Shown piece after piece: positions 1 through 9,886 of a DNA stretch of 64,000 nt. The stretch spans positions 186,001 through 250,000 of the forward strand of contig CAVVRY010000012.1 of NCBI GenBank assembly GCA_963750735.1. Reading direction: 5' to 3'. How positions within the stretch are numbered: position 1 is the first letter of the stretch; the number at the start of each line of letters is the position of its first letter. The notes under the pieces are model-generated. The model searched no databases, was not told the DNA's origin, and was given only the letters and a program-made list of their open reading frames with translations. The translations under genes were made by a program, and so were the position numbers. The stretch comes from JANTGF01 sp963750735. Lineage in GTDB: Bacteria > Bacteroidota > Bacteroidia > Bacteroidales > VadinHA17.

Positions 1-1121
1 AGTGAACTAAAGTAGAGGATCTTACCATTATCAATAATTTGTGGGTAGTTTTCCTGATAAGGTGTATTTATAACATCACCAAGGTTCTCAGGTGGGCCCC
101 ATTGCCCCTCTGAATTAAGTTCTGATTTATAAATATCTAATCCACCAACGCCACCTTTTCTATTACTTGCAAAATATAAGGTTTTGCCATCAGGAGAAAT
201 GCAAGCATTTGCCTCCCAATACTTTGTGTTTATTCCCTTAATCTTACTGATTTTGGACCAACTTCCGTAATAATAATAGCTTATATATAAATTCCCAACT
301 TTATCATCGCTTTTATACAATATCAGGGTATTACCATCGTAACTGAGTGAACTTGAAATACAATCACCTCTTGAAACCAGTTGGTCACTTATGTCGATTG
401 GCTCAGTCCACTGATCATTCTCATTCGTGGTCATAAAAATCCGATCCTCATCATTAACATTCGAAGTGTAAACCATAACTTTCCCGTTTCCAGATACAAC
501 AGGGTTTTGATTTTGCTTGTGGGCATTAATGGTTTTACTCAATTTCACAGCCTTTATGTCAAGACCGTGATTTTGATAGACTTTCGCCCTTTTGCATGCT
601 TCAATTTGCATTTTAACGAAGTCAATCTCATAAAATTCTTTATCATCAAGTTGGTTTATGAATTTTTCATAAGTTGATATTGCTTCATCAAGACGATTGC
701 TTACCTGGTAAGCCTGAGCAAGAAAAAAGTATGCATTTACTGGTGCAGATCTTTCCTTATAATTGCCCTCTTCATAATTAGTTGATATTTTCTCAATTGA
801 TTTTTCAAGGCATGAAATGGCATCTGCCTTGTTACCAGGCGTTTCAAGATAGCAAACTCCCAATTTGAAGTTTATATTTGCATTATCAGGATCCATCTCA
901 ATTAGCTGCTCATATAGAGGGATAGCCAATTTATAATCGTCTTCATAGAAAAAGAATCCTTCAGCTCTTAGAAAAGCTTTTTTAAACTGCTTATCCTGCT
1001 GCCCATTAGAATGATAGGGGATAGTTGATAGAATAAAAGAAAAAATTAACTGTAGCCAGAGACTACTTGCAATACCATTTCGAATTTTAAAGAGTTTAAA
1101 AATATTTATTGCGAGATACAT
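1..1121 (-). CDS. PorE-like TPR/PD40 protein, 3' end outside window
   Basis: Reading the minus strand from an ATG at 1121 gives an uninterrupted frame of about 373 codons to the window edge, so the C-terminus is missing. The N-terminus has a hydrophobic segment ending near residues HSNGQQDKQF, likely a signal peptide, then a TPR-like helical region (residues about 45-165, with motifs such as NINFKLGVCYLETPG). PD40/TolB-type propeller blades follow, recognised by repeated SPDGKTLYFASNRKGG-type strands near the edge. It is a clear paralogue of the four genes that follow in the same orientation. Whether it ends in an OmpA-like domain cannot be seen. Probably an envelope protein related to T9SS PorE; the family call is strong, the function inferred. 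Confidence 0.85.
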   Translation of the reverse strand, partial: MYLAINIFKLFKIRNGIASSLWLQLIFSFILSTIPYHSNGQQDKQFKKAFLRAEGFFFYEDDYKLAIPLYEQLIEMDPDNANINFKLGVCYLETPGNKADAISCLEKSIEKISTNYEEGNYKERSAPVNAYFFLAQAYQVSNRLDEAISTYEKFINQLDDKEFYEIDFVKMQIEACKRAKVYQNHGLDIKAVKLSKTINAHKQNQNPVVSGNGKVMVYTSNVNDEDRIFMTTNENDQWTEPIDISDQLVSRGDCISSSLSYDGNTLILYKSDDKVGNLYISYYYYGSWSKISKIKGINTKYWEANACISPDGKTLYFASNRKGGVGGLDIYKSELNSEGQWGPPENLGDVINTPYQENYPQIIDNGKILYFSS

Positions 1122-1331
1122 CTGCTCCTTTAAATTTCCAGATTAAAAATTTTTATCATGCAATTCTATACTGAAGAATCTGTAAGTTGTTATTAAAAGT
1201 TTTAATATTAACTCAATAATACAATTTATTTAACGTTTAATATGGAAAATGGTTACATAAATGCCTATTAATCAGAAAATTCAATATTAGGCATTCATAT
1301 TTGAAGAATTTAGAAAAGTTCGGACTATATT

Positions 1332-2837
1332 TTACTTTTCTTTGCTTATTTGCAGTCCAATGTTGCCTGTTTTGCTCGTATAGGTTAGCTTACCGGATTT
1401 CTTATTGAAATGAAGAGTGCCCATTACTTGATTTGAGCCTTTTTCAATAATCTGAATATTGAAATTCTCATTTGAGTTGAGAACTATACCTTGCATATCA
1501 ATTCCTTGATTTATAGCCGATAATTTGGTGTTTTCATCAGGGGAAATTTCAATTCTGTAGATATCTTTCTTCCCCTGACCGCCATGGAGGATTTTTGAGG
1601 TATAACCTACAATCCCATTTCCAATTGGAACATAAAATAAATCATCGCCAGTTGTATTGACCGGATAACCCAGATTTATGGGATCTCCGGGTGTGCCATC
1701 ATCATTCATAAAGGAATAGAAAATGTCGAATCCACCCATATTATAATGGCCCTGGGAGCTGTAAAATAAAGTTTTGTTATCGACTGAAATGAAGGGAGTT
1801 TCTTCGTTAAATTCAGTATTAACAACTGGTCCCAGGTTTTTTGCAGGTCCCCAGTCTCCATTGTTTAAAAGTTCTGATCTGTAGATATCAAATTCTCCAA
1901 ACCCACCTTTCCGGTTGCTTGTAAAGTATAAAGTATTGCCATCAGATGACACTGAGGCATGCGATTCAGCAAAACCAGAATTTATTTCCTGGCTTAACTT
2001 TTCCATTTTCATCCATCTAGATCCATTATGCCTACTAATATAAATATCACTTTCATCATCTCTACCTTTTACCAAATATAATTCTTTTCCATTGGTACTT
2101 AAAGAAGTCGGAACAACATCTCCATCTGATTCAATCTGAGGAGTAATATTTTCAGGTTCAGTCCAAATACCATTTATTTTTTTCGATTGTAGAATTGCAT
2201 TGTAGAATTTCAGCTCAGACATAAAAATAATTGTAGATTCATCAGATGATATTACTGGGTTATAATTTGCTGATTCAGAATTTACAGGAGGACCTAAATT
2301 TACCATCTTTGCTTGTATCGGGATATCTTTAATAATTTTCGCTTTCTCACATGATTTGATCTCATTTTCTAATACACTCAGATTAAATTTATTTTCAAAT
2401 CCAGAAATATTTTTAAAGTTATTATAAGCTTCAAGGGCCTTATCTAGCTCATTATGTATCCTGTATGCGTTTCCCAGGTAATAATAGGCGTATTCCGGTG
2501 CTTTTGTTTCCTTTACTGATTTCTTTTTATACCGCGGTGTTGTATTCTTTACAGCTTCTTCAAGGTATGGTATTGCTAAAGGTTCAGACCCTGGGATATT
2601 AAGATAGCAGATGCCAATTTTATATTGAATATTTTCATTCATCAGCTCAGTGCCATTAAGGTTTAAATAATGGAAAATTGCTTCAGAATAATCTTCTCTG
2701 TTAAAGAAAAAATTTCCATCGTCAAGCGACTCTGACAAACTTATGGACTCCTGGGCCAGACCAATATTTATAACTAATAATACTTGAATGCAGAATATTA
2801 TTGTTTTTTTCATTTTCATTTTCTTACTGTTAGGCAA
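1332..2837 (-). CDS. PorE-like TPR/PD40 protein lacking the OmpA domain
   Basis: 501 residues. A signal peptide ends at about residue 28 (VINIGLAQ); starts at 2819 or 2813 would give a cleaner one than 2837. TPR-like helices span about 35-165 and a PD40 beta-propeller about 180-425, with blades such as SSDGNTLYFTSNRKGGFGE and SVDNKTLFYSSQGHYNMGG. After the propeller there are only about 70 residues, which form a short beta-rich tail. The C-terminal peptidoglycan-binding OmpA-like domain of the two downstream paralogues is absent, with no sign of a frameshifted remnant before the next gene. Probably periplasmic; it may work with the OmpA-bearing paralogues but could not itself hold peptidoglycan. 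Confidence 0.85.
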   Translation of the reverse strand: MPNSKKMKMKKTIIFCIQVLLVINIGLAQESISLSESLDDGNFFFNREDYSEAIFHYLNLNGTELMNENIQYKIGICYLNIPGSEPLAIPYLEEAVKNTTPRYKKKSVKETKAPEYAYYYLGNAYRIHNELDKALEAYNNFKNISGFENKFNLSVLENEIKSCEKAKIIKDIPIQAKMVNLGPPVNSESANYNPVISSDESTIIFMSELKFYNAILQSKKINGIWTEPENITPQIESDGDVVPTSLSTNGKELYLVKGRDDESDIYISRHNGSRWMKMEKLSQEINSGFAESHASVSSDGNTLYFTSNRKGGFGEFDIYRSELLNNGDWGPAKNLGPVVNTEFNEETPFISVDNKTLFYSSQGHYNMGGFDIFYSFMNDDGTPGDPINLGYPVNTTGDDLFYVPIGNGIVGYTSKILHGGQGKKDIYRIEISPDENTKLSAINQGIDMQGIVLNSNENFNIQIIEKGSNQVMGTLHFNKKSGKLTYTSKTGNIGLQISKEK

Positions 2838-2953
2838 TAGAAATGCATCTTTGAGGTATACTTATCTGCAAAGATGATGCTATCGTTTATTTCTAAACAA
2901 CAATACTATTTATTTCTTGTACTGATTTAATGGGGCTCAGGTTTCAATTTTTG

Positions 2954-4939
2954 TTAAATTCCTTTCGAGAGGGGTTTATCTTGAAATGTAATATTTTCAT
3001 TTCCAGGACCGGAAAATGAAAATGTAACCCGACGATTTAGCTTTTCAACTGTTTTACTATTAACTGAAATATCGACTTTTTCACTTTCTTCCTGAATATT
3101 TTCGCCCATTCCAACAATTATCACTCTTTCATTTAAAATATGATGTCTTGTCAAGAAGTCTTTTACCGATTTAGCTCGATCAAGGGAAAGTTTTTTATTG
3201 TATGGTATAGAACCTTTCGAGTCGGTATACCCTGTAACTGTCAGCACCAGCTCAGGATATACTTTCATTGCTTCCAAAATTTTTTCTAAAATGAAAACAT
3301 CATTTTCGTCTAATATGGATTCGTCAGTTTCAAAATAAACTGAGTTGATAACAAAATGGATTTTTTCGGGACTAATTAAATCTACCCTTAAATCTATTGG
3401 AATCTCCTCACTTTCAGTGTTATTTCCTATAACAATTGAAATAGGTTTGGAATTAATACCATCGCCTGTGGCATTTAAAGCGTATTCACCTTGAGGTAGC
3501 ATTAAATAAAATGATTTCTGATTTGGTCCTAGTTTAATTGAATCAACTTCGATCCCTTCATTGTCAGTTACGTGAATATCAATACTTTGAGAATGATTAC
3601 TTTTACTGTTTGAAAAAACCAAATTGCCTTTAATGGTTTTCTTCAGAGTTTCATCGGCTTCAGCCGTAAAATTTCGAAACAGGTAAATTGATTTTTTATC
3701 TCCTGGTTCATGGTTACACCTTGAAATAATTCCCAGAGAATCAGAACTTATAGGAACAAAGAAAAAATCATCGTCCCCTGTGTTAAATGGTAATCCTAGA
3801 TTTTTTGGTGTAGTCCACTTATTATCAGCAGAAAGAGTTGACTGTTGAATGTCATATCCACCCATAGAATGATGACCTTCAGAACTAAAATATAATGTCT
3901 TTCCATCTCTTGAAATAAAAGGAGTATTTTCGTTAAAAGGAGTATTAATTATCGAGTCAATGGACTCTGGTTGTGCCCAATTGCCTTCCTGATTCATTTT
4001 TGATTCATATATATCTAATCCACCTTCTCCGCCTGGTTTATCACTAACAAAATACAATATTGAATTGCTCTTATTTATTACAGCATGAGTTTCATTATGC
4101 ATACTGTTGATGTTTTTATTTAAAGCTGTGGCTTTTGTCCACCTCTCTCCAACATATTCACTTTGATATATATCGTTGTCATCCTCATCCCTGTGTGATA
4201 AAAAAAGCCTGCCTCCATTGTATGATAAGGAAGAAACAAAGTAGCTGCCATCAGATTCAACTTCCATCGTAATATTTCTTGGGCTTTCCCATTGACCCAT
4301 AATTTTCTTTGAAGAAAAAATGGCATTATAATGCTTTCGTTTTACGTTATAACAAATTGAATTTCCATCACCGGAAATTGCAGCATTATAAGATGATTCA
4401 TTACCTGTGAATTCTTCAAAAAACTTATAGTTATTTACAGAAGAAGTATTCAGCATCTCCATCGCATATTTGCAACTATTAATTTTCTGATTAGCCAGGC
4501 TAAAATTATTTTTATTAATATCACTCCTTTCTTTATAATCGTTATATTTTTCTAGGGCTTTCTCAAATTCATTATTTGCCTGGTAGGCCTCTCCCAAATA
4601 CAAATAAGCTTCGAGAGGGGCTGAAGTTTCCTTAAATGGAGTTTCCCTTTTAAACTTAACACTACTTGAGACAGAATCAATGGCTTTTTCCAGGAAAGGT
4701 AAAGCCTTATGTTTGAATCCTAAAATATGAAGGTATGTATACCCAGTTTTAAATAGGATATTACCATTGGTAACATCGTTATTTAAAAGCTTAAGATAAA
4801 GAGGCAGTGCCTCTTTAAATTGATTATTGATCTGATAATATTCAGCATTGTAATAGACCTGCTTGAAATCTTCTGATTGCTGGCAAAATCCTTTAATGGA
4901 TATTGAAACCAAGATCAAAACCAAGTAGATTCTTAACAA
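2954..4939 (-). CDS. PorE-like protein: TPR, PD40 propeller, OmpA-like domain
   Basis: 661 residues with a signal peptide (residues 1-19, ending GFCQ). TPR-like helices lie at about 25-155 and PD40 blades at about 170-415 (SRDGKTLYFSSEGHHSMGG). A beta-sandwich region at about 440-520 follows, and an OmpA_C-type peptidoglycan-binding domain at about 530-645, with VYFETDESILDEND, TGYTDSKGSIPYNKKLS and a terminal NRRVTF motif. This domain order matches T9SS protein PorE of Porphyromonas gingivalis (TPR, beta-propeller, carboxypeptidase-regulatory-like, OmpA_C-like). It is a neighbour of the similar 4995-6992 gene, and the 55-bp gap suggests co-transcription. Function as a peptidoglycan-anchored envelope component is inferred from the family. 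Confidence 0.88.
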   Translation of the reverse strand: MLRIYLVLILVSISIKGFCQQSEDFKQVYYNAEYYQINNQFKEALPLYLKLLNNDVTNGNILFKTGYTYLHILGFKHKALPFLEKAIDSVSSSVKFKRETPFKETSAPLEAYLYLGEAYQANNEFEKALEKYNDYKERSDINKNNFSLANQKINSCKYAMEMLNTSSVNNYKFFEEFTGNESSYNAAISGDGNSICYNVKRKHYNAIFSSKKIMGQWESPRNITMEVESDGSYFVSSLSYNGGRLFLSHRDEDDNDIYQSEYVGERWTKATALNKNINSMHNETHAVINKSNSILYFVSDKPGGEGGLDIYESKMNQEGNWAQPESIDSIINTPFNENTPFISRDGKTLYFSSEGHHSMGGYDIQQSTLSADNKWTTPKNLGLPFNTGDDDFFFVPISSDSLGIISRCNHEPGDKKSIYLFRNFTAEADETLKKTIKGNLVFSNSKSNHSQSIDIHVTDNEGIEVDSIKLGPNQKSFYLMLPQGEYALNATGDGINSKPISIVIGNNTESEEIPIDLRVDLISPEKIHFVINSVYFETDESILDENDVFILEKILEAMKVYPELVLTVTGYTDSKGSIPYNKKLSLDRAKSVKDFLTRHHILNERVIIVGMGENIQEESEKVDISVNSKTVEKLNRRVTFSFSGPGNENITFQDKPLSKGI

Positions 4940-4994
4940 AATCTTATGGATTTAGATATTGAAAAAGTATTGAATAAAGCCCAAAAACAAGCTA

Positions 4995-6992
4995 TTATTC
5001 TTTTATTTTAATGGAGGATGGAACTTCCACTTTTTCTTTAATTAAAACCTCATCTCCACCACTTAGCACATGGAATTCTACCCTTCTGTTGAATTTCCTT
5101 CCTTCCGGAGCATCTTCACCACTACCTTTTTCATTGATTGCGATGAAATTGGTTTCACCATAACCATTTGCAGTTACCCTGCTCTTGTCGATGCCTTGTC
5201 CTATGATATATTTTACCACAGATTGGGCCCTTTTGAGAGAGAGGGTTTTATTGTATGTAGCGGGGCCTCTGGAATCAGTATATCCAGCTACTTCAATTTT
5301 CAGATCAGGTGTCTTTTTCAGTGCGGCAACAACAGCATCAATTTTAGATGACTGGTCAGTACTAAGTTTTGCACTGGCAAATTCGAAATACACATTGTCT
5401 AAAGTTAAAGTTGTTTTTGCAATCTCAGGAACCTTATTAAGATTAGCATCAATTAAGATTTCTCCAACAGAATAATTATCTGGAACAGTAAATGTTCTAC
5501 TTTCGGTCACATAACCATCTTTCTCCAGGCTCATTTTATATGAACCAGGTACTGTTGTGGTAAGTAAATAGTTCCCATCAGTTGTTTTTGTGCTCATAGT
5601 TACCGGGGATGTACTACTTTCACCTTCAATAGTTACTTTTACTTCTTCATTAACGCCAGGTCTTTGACCACCTAAATTGGCACTACCTTTAATTTTTACT
5701 GGTCGGGGATTCTTGTCTGAATAAATGTCCAAATAGTATATATCCTTACTTCCTGAACTAGGGCCAAAATTTATACTGGATAGATAACCATTAATTCCTC
5801 CATTTTTAGGAAGAAAAAATATGTCATCATCAGTAGTATTAATTGGGTAACCAATATTTTCAGGATCACCCCAAATTCCAGCATTGTCCGCTTTAGCCAT
5901 GAATATATCGAATCCGCCCATATTATTGTGGCCCTGTGAAGAAAAATACAATACATCTCCATCACTACAAATAAAAGGGGTTTCTTCATTAAACTGACTA
6001 TTAATTTTGGGACCTAAATTTTCCGGTGGCCCCCAATTGCCACTACCATCCTTTACAGATTTTAATATATCCAGACCACCATGTCCTCCTGATCTGTTAC
6101 TTGTAAAGTAAATAGTATTTTCATCTTTTGAGAATGTGGCATGTGATTCCCAGAATTTGGTATTAATATTTTTGCCGAGCTTTCTAGCCGGTGACCAACT
6201 ACCATTTACAATCTTACTTATGTAGATATCACTGTTGAAATTATCATTCCTCGCAAGAAGCATTGTTTCACCATTTTGAGAAAGACCAGTTGGCGAATAA
6301 TCTCCATCAGATTGAATATCCGGTGTTATATTAACTGGTAATCCCCATTCACCTCCTACTTTTTTTGCATAAAAAATTGCATTATAAAATTTAAGGCTGG
6401 AAACATACACAATAGTTGAACCATCCCCTGAAATAACTGCGGCGAATTCATTAGAGTTTGTATTTATACCATCACTCAGTCTTTGAGCATCAAAATATAC
6501 AGGGTCATTCATCAATGAACGGGCATTACTACAGGAAGATATTCCCTGATTTACAAAATTAATATTCACCGTATCAGTCGGATCTAATAATTTAAGGTAT
6601 TCATTATAATATTCCTCGGCCTCATCGAATTTATATTGTAATTGGTAGGCATTACCAAGGAAAAAGAAAGCATCTGTAGGTGCTCTTTCTTCTTTGAAAT
6701 TACCCTCCTTGTAATCAGGTGCAGTATTCAATATTGCTTTATGAAGATAAGGAATTGCATCTTCCTTCTGACCTGTAATATTGAGGTAACAAAGCCCTAT
6801 TCTATAATTTATATTTGCATTATCTGGATTTTGCTTATATACTTCCAGATAATAAGGTAAGGCATCAATATATTCTTCATAGGCAAGAAAATATTCACCA
6901 TCCAGGAATGCATCTTTAATTTCTTTAGAATCTTGAGCTGAAACAATTAAACTTGAAAGGGTTAAAACCAGTATGAATACTACCTTTTTCAT
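4995..6992 (-). CDS. PorE-like protein: TPR, PD40 propeller, CRD, OmpA-like domain
   Basis: 665 residues. Signal peptide residues 1-19 (ends IVSAQ), TPR-like region about 25-150, PD40 propeller about 170-420, a carboxypeptidase-regulatory-like beta-sandwich about 430-525 (VTIEGESSTSPVTM, NYLLTTTVPGSYKMSLEKDGY), and an OmpA_C-like domain about 535-660 (VYFEFASAKLSTDQ, EVAGYTDSRGPATYNKTLS, KFNRRVEF). This is the most complete PorE-type architecture of the five paralogues and the best candidate for the actual PorE orthologue. The other possibility is a related OmpA/PD40 family member with an unrelated envelope role; comparison with PorE by phylogeny would decide. No defect seen. Confidence 0.88.
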   Translation of the reverse strand: MKKVVFILVLTLSSLIVSAQDSKEIKDAFLDGEYFLAYEEYIDALPYYLEVYKQNPDNANINYRIGLCYLNITGQKEDAIPYLHKAILNTAPDYKEGNFKEERAPTDAFFFLGNAYQLQYKFDEAEEYYNEYLKLLDPTDTVNINFVNQGISSCSNARSLMNDPVYFDAQRLSDGINTNSNEFAAVISGDGSTIVYVSSLKFYNAIFYAKKVGGEWGLPVNITPDIQSDGDYSPTGLSQNGETMLLARNDNFNSDIYISKIVNGSWSPARKLGKNINTKFWESHATFSKDENTIYFTSNRSGGHGGLDILKSVKDGSGNWGPPENLGPKINSQFNEETPFICSDGDVLYFSSQGHNNMGGFDIFMAKADNAGIWGDPENIGYPINTTDDDIFFLPKNGGINGYLSSINFGPSSGSKDIYYLDIYSDKNPRPVKIKGSANLGGQRPGVNEEVKVTIEGESSTSPVTMSTKTTDGNYLLTTTVPGSYKMSLEKDGYVTESRTFTVPDNYSVGEILIDANLNKVPEIAKTTLTLDNVYFEFASAKLSTDQSSKIDAVVAALKKTPDLKIEVAGYTDSRGPATYNKTLSLKRAQSVVKYIIGQGIDKSRVTANGYGETNFIAINEKGSGEDAPEGRKFNRRVEFHVLSGGDEVLIKEKVEVPSSIKIKE

Positions 6993-7066
6993 AAGAGTGG
7001 ATTTTTACTATTATAGCAAATTTAATAATTTAATTGAAAGAATAGATAATTGATTTACAAAAATGC

Positions 7067-7102
7067 AAAAAAGCCGATAAGAATTTTGACCACCGGCTTT
7101 TT
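7067..7102 (-). terminator. Rho-independent terminator
   Basis: An inverted repeat with arms AAAAAGCCG and CGGCTTTTT lies just downstream of the small membrane-protein frame at 7125-7313. Read on the minus strand it gives a GC stem followed by a U tract. It would end transcription from the 7403-9655 gene and separate it from the paralogue at 4995-6992; the flanking A/T runs mean it could also work in the other direction. Confidence 0.7.
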
Positions 7103-7124
7103 ATGAGGTTTAGAATGCGATTAA

Positions 7125-7313
7125 TTAACTATCATCTTTCTTTTTTCGTTTCCGGTAGAGCAGGAATATTATGAACGTTCCTGCCAGACCCAATATCCAG
7201 ATTAATACTTTACCTGACTTTCCTTGCCCTTCTTTTTCATCTTCACTAATGTAATCTTTAATCTTAGACATATCAATATCCAGTTCTGATATCATAGTTA
7301 TCAAAGCATTCAT
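7125..7313 (-). CDS. small single-pass membrane protein, or displaced C-terminus of the upstream gene
   Basis: 62 residues: an acidic, helical N-terminal half (about 1-34), one transmembrane helix (about 35-53, VLIWILGLAGTFIIFLLYRK) and a short lysine-rich tail, predicted N-out/C-in. It lies 89 bp after the stop of the PorE-like gene at 7403-9655 and just before a terminator, so it is probably co-transcribed. In-frame sequence continues upstream of this ATG to a stop at 7347-7349. No family recognised. Because the large gene upstream also seems to lose its natural end, this segment may once have been its membrane-anchoring tail. Support is position, composition and the terminator only. Confidence 0.45.
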   Translation of the reverse strand: MNALITMISELDIDMSKIKDYISEDEKEGQGKSGKVLIWILGLAGTFIIFLLYRKRKKKDDS

Positions 7314-7402
7314 CAGATCGGACGAAGTGAAATTGATAGTCAGTTTTTATTTTTAAGAAGGTCTAATATTAAGATCCTCAATTCTTTTTATACGTTTCTT
7401 CT

Positions 7403-9655
7403 TCAAGTCTGTATCATCCAGAGCTGTTTTAAGACCTCCGCTTGTAAAGGAGAAAAGCTTGCCTTGAATTCATTGACATCAGGATTTCCATTTGAGGCAA
7501 TCAGAGCAAGCAAGACTGCTAATTCTTCCTCGGTATATCCTAATAACTCCGCATTATCACTTAAAAATGAAATGAGGTCATAAGTGGAGTATATTTCTTC
7601 TTTTTCAGTATCGAGATTTTCAAGTGTTTCTTTAAGATTTCCTTCAGCCTGCTCAGTTAAGGCCTCTTTAAAAACCTTGACCTCTTTTTTTGCCTCAACT
7701 ATTATTGATGAGTCTATTATAGGTTCTTCCAGGAGTATTTCTTCAACAATTATTTCCTCTGCGAATTCCTCCTCTATTTCTGCTAAATATTGATCTACCG
7801 CCACATAAACTGGTACCGGAAGGAGCAATTCGTTTCTTTCAGTATTTCCATATTTATCAGTAAGAGCAAACTCAATCCTTGTATTTCCAGGTTCAGGGAT
7901 ATATGAATATGTATAGACTGAGTCAGTAATATAGAATTCCTCTGAAGAGATCAATACTGTATCACCATAAATATTTACCAAAAGGATAGACCCAGGTTCA
8001 ACCCCAAGGTTTATATTAACAGTATCTGAATCAATATCAACGATACTATCTTTTAGTGATAATTCTGCTGTAATGTCAAGTAAGCTCAATGTTGTTGATG
8101 GAACATTAACAATAGAGTCAGTATTGTTAATGGGCAATGAAAGGTGCATTGAATACGGTTCAAAGCCATCGGAAATGAAATTTAAATCGTATTCGCCGGC
8201 TTCAACAATAAAACTATATTCTCCAGAATCAGATGCTTTTAGGGAGTTTACAGTGTCTTCCTTTTCAGAATCTGTAACGTATACATAGATTTTTTCAGTG
8301 AATCCAAGAGGTTTTTGGCTTAAGTTGACAATACCTTTTACCCTGAATTTTCTTGGATGTTCTTCTGAGAATATCTCCAGGTAGAATATATCCATTTTAC
8401 CGTATCCTGATTCAGCAAAAAGAGAGTAGAATGCAAAATGACCTTCACCTACAGGCATATAAAACTTATCATCATCTGGAGTGTTTATAGGGTAACCCAT
8501 ATTCAGAGGAGCGCTCCAGTCACCATCCTCAAACATTGTTGAATAGAAAATATCATATCCTCCCATACTATAATGACCTCTTGAACTAAAATATAATATC
8601 TGATCATCATGTGTAATAAATGGAGTTTCTTCGTTTAACTCAGTATTTATGCTTGGCCCCAGATTTATGGCTGGCCCCCATGCCCCTGTTGAATCACGTT
8701 CTGATTTATATATGTCTAAACCGCCAAGACTACCTTTTCGGTTACTAGTGAAATACAGGGTGTTACCATCTTTTGATTCAGAAGCATGCGATTCCCAATA
8801 TTTAGTATTTATGTTTTCATTTAGCTTTTCAACCGCTGCCCATTCATCATTAATCAGGCGACTTACGTATATGTTTCCATCATACTCATCATTTTTGTAT
8901 AAATACAATGTTTTTCCATCGTATGAAAGAGATGTAGAGTAAAAATCCTGATCAACAGAAAGAGAGGTAGCCAGATTAATTGGATTGGTCCATTTACCAT
9001 TTACTTTTTTAGAATAAAATACCGCGTCATAAAACTGCAATTTCTGAGTGTAAACCAAAGTATTTTGATCTCCTGAAACTACAGGATTATAATCTGAAAA
9101 CCTCGTATTAATGGTTCCACCAAGGTTAACATAACTTAAGAACAGAGGTGTTTTTTCAAGTTTTATTGCGTTTTTGCAAGTTTGAATCTGATATTCAACT
9201 ATAGCCGGGTCATAATCTTTTGGATCGAGATTGTCTTTGAAATACTGATAAGTTTCTATCGCTTTATCTAACCTATTATTTACACGGTAAGCATCGCCTA
9301 AAAAATAGTGTGATTCAAGTGGGGCTCCAACTTCTCGATATGATCCTTCTCGATATTTTAAATTAATATCTTTTGTTGCCTCTTCAAGATATTTTATTGC
9401 TTTTTCTTTTTCACCGGGTATGTTTAAGTAACAAACACCAATACGGTATTTATAATTCGCATTATCAGGATAGACATTTAAAAGGTTAAGGTAAAGTGGA
9501 AGTGCTTCAGTATATTCGTCGAAAAGATAATATGACTCTGCTTCAACAAATGTTTCCTTAAGTTCGGTTTTATCCTGCCCTGATATAGGAATAGCAATAA
9601 TCAGGATATTAAAAAAGATAAAGAGGGAGAATCTTTTCATCCGGATTCTTTTCAT
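7403..9655 (-). CDS. PorE-like protein with acidic C-terminal extension in place of OmpA
   Basis: 750 residues. A signal peptide ends at about residue 26 (AIPISGQ), then TPR-like region about 30-165, PD40 propeller about 185-430, and a carboxypeptidase-regulatory-like sandwich about 440-535 (GEYSFIVEAGEYDLNFISDGFEPY). A second beta region at about 540-620 follows, ending in an acidic, probably helical segment of about 130 residues rich in E, I and L. No OmpA-like domain is present. The reading frame ends LKQLWMIQT; one added base near 7425 would extend it to a basic tail containing LDDTDLKKKRIKRIEDL, so the annotated end may be frameshifted. Upstream member of the paralogue array; probably an envelope protein. 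Confidence 0.83.
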   Translation of the reverse strand: MKRIRMKRFSLFIFFNILIIAIPISGQDKTELKETFVEAESYYLFDEYTEALPLYLNLLNVYPDNANYKYRIGVCYLNIPGEKEKAIKYLEEATKDINLKYREGSYREVGAPLESHYFLGDAYRVNNRLDKAIETYQYFKDNLDPKDYDPAIVEYQIQTCKNAIKLEKTPLFLSYVNLGGTINTRFSDYNPVVSGDQNTLVYTQKLQFYDAVFYSKKVNGKWTNPINLATSLSVDQDFYSTSLSYDGKTLYLYKNDEYDGNIYVSRLINDEWAAVEKLNENINTKYWESHASESKDGNTLYFTSNRKGSLGGLDIYKSERDSTGAWGPAINLGPSINTELNEETPFITHDDQILYFSSRGHYSMGGYDIFYSTMFEDGDWSAPLNMGYPINTPDDDKFYMPVGEGHFAFYSLFAESGYGKMDIFYLEIFSEEHPRKFRVKGIVNLSQKPLGFTEKIYVYVTDSEKEDTVNSLKASDSGEYSFIVEAGEYDLNFISDGFEPYSMHLSLPINNTDSIVNVPSTTLSLLDITAELSLKDSIVDIDSDTVNINLGVEPGSILLVNIYGDTVLISSEEFYITDSVYTYSYIPEPGNTRIEFALTDKYGNTERNELLLPVPVYVAVDQYLAEIEEEFAEEIIVEEILLEEPIIDSSIIVEAKKEVKVFKEALTEQAEGNLKETLENLDTEKEEIYSTYDLISFLSDNAELLGYTEEELAVLLALIASNGNPDVNEFKASFSPLQAEVLKQLWMIQT

Positions 9656-9840
9656 ACCTGGAAAAATATAATTAATTGTAATATTAGAATTTATATTACG
9701 TAATTGTTGGTGAAATGGTTACGCGAATGAGGATTCTATTTTGATTAGATCTTTTTTTAGTATTTCGCACAATATAATTTCTGGGTAATGAAATGACTTA
9801 CAGGGAACTAAGACGTTTTTTCTAGATGTTTCAAAATTTG

Positions 9841-9870
9841 ACAATAAAAAAGCCTGAATGACCAGGCTTT
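9841..9870 (-). terminator. Rho-independent terminator of the E2 gene
   Basis: Arms AAAGCCTG and CAGGCTTT with a 6-nt loop, followed on the minus strand by a T-rich run. It sits 17 bp past the stop of the acyltransferase gene at 9887. Confidence 0.8.
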
Positions 9871-9886
9871 ATAATGAAATTTTTAT

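Noticed and set aside
381..677. Plus-strand open frame of 98 codons
   Set aside because: It lies antisense inside the PorE-like gene ending at the left edge, with no family features; the minus-strand frame has clear domains.
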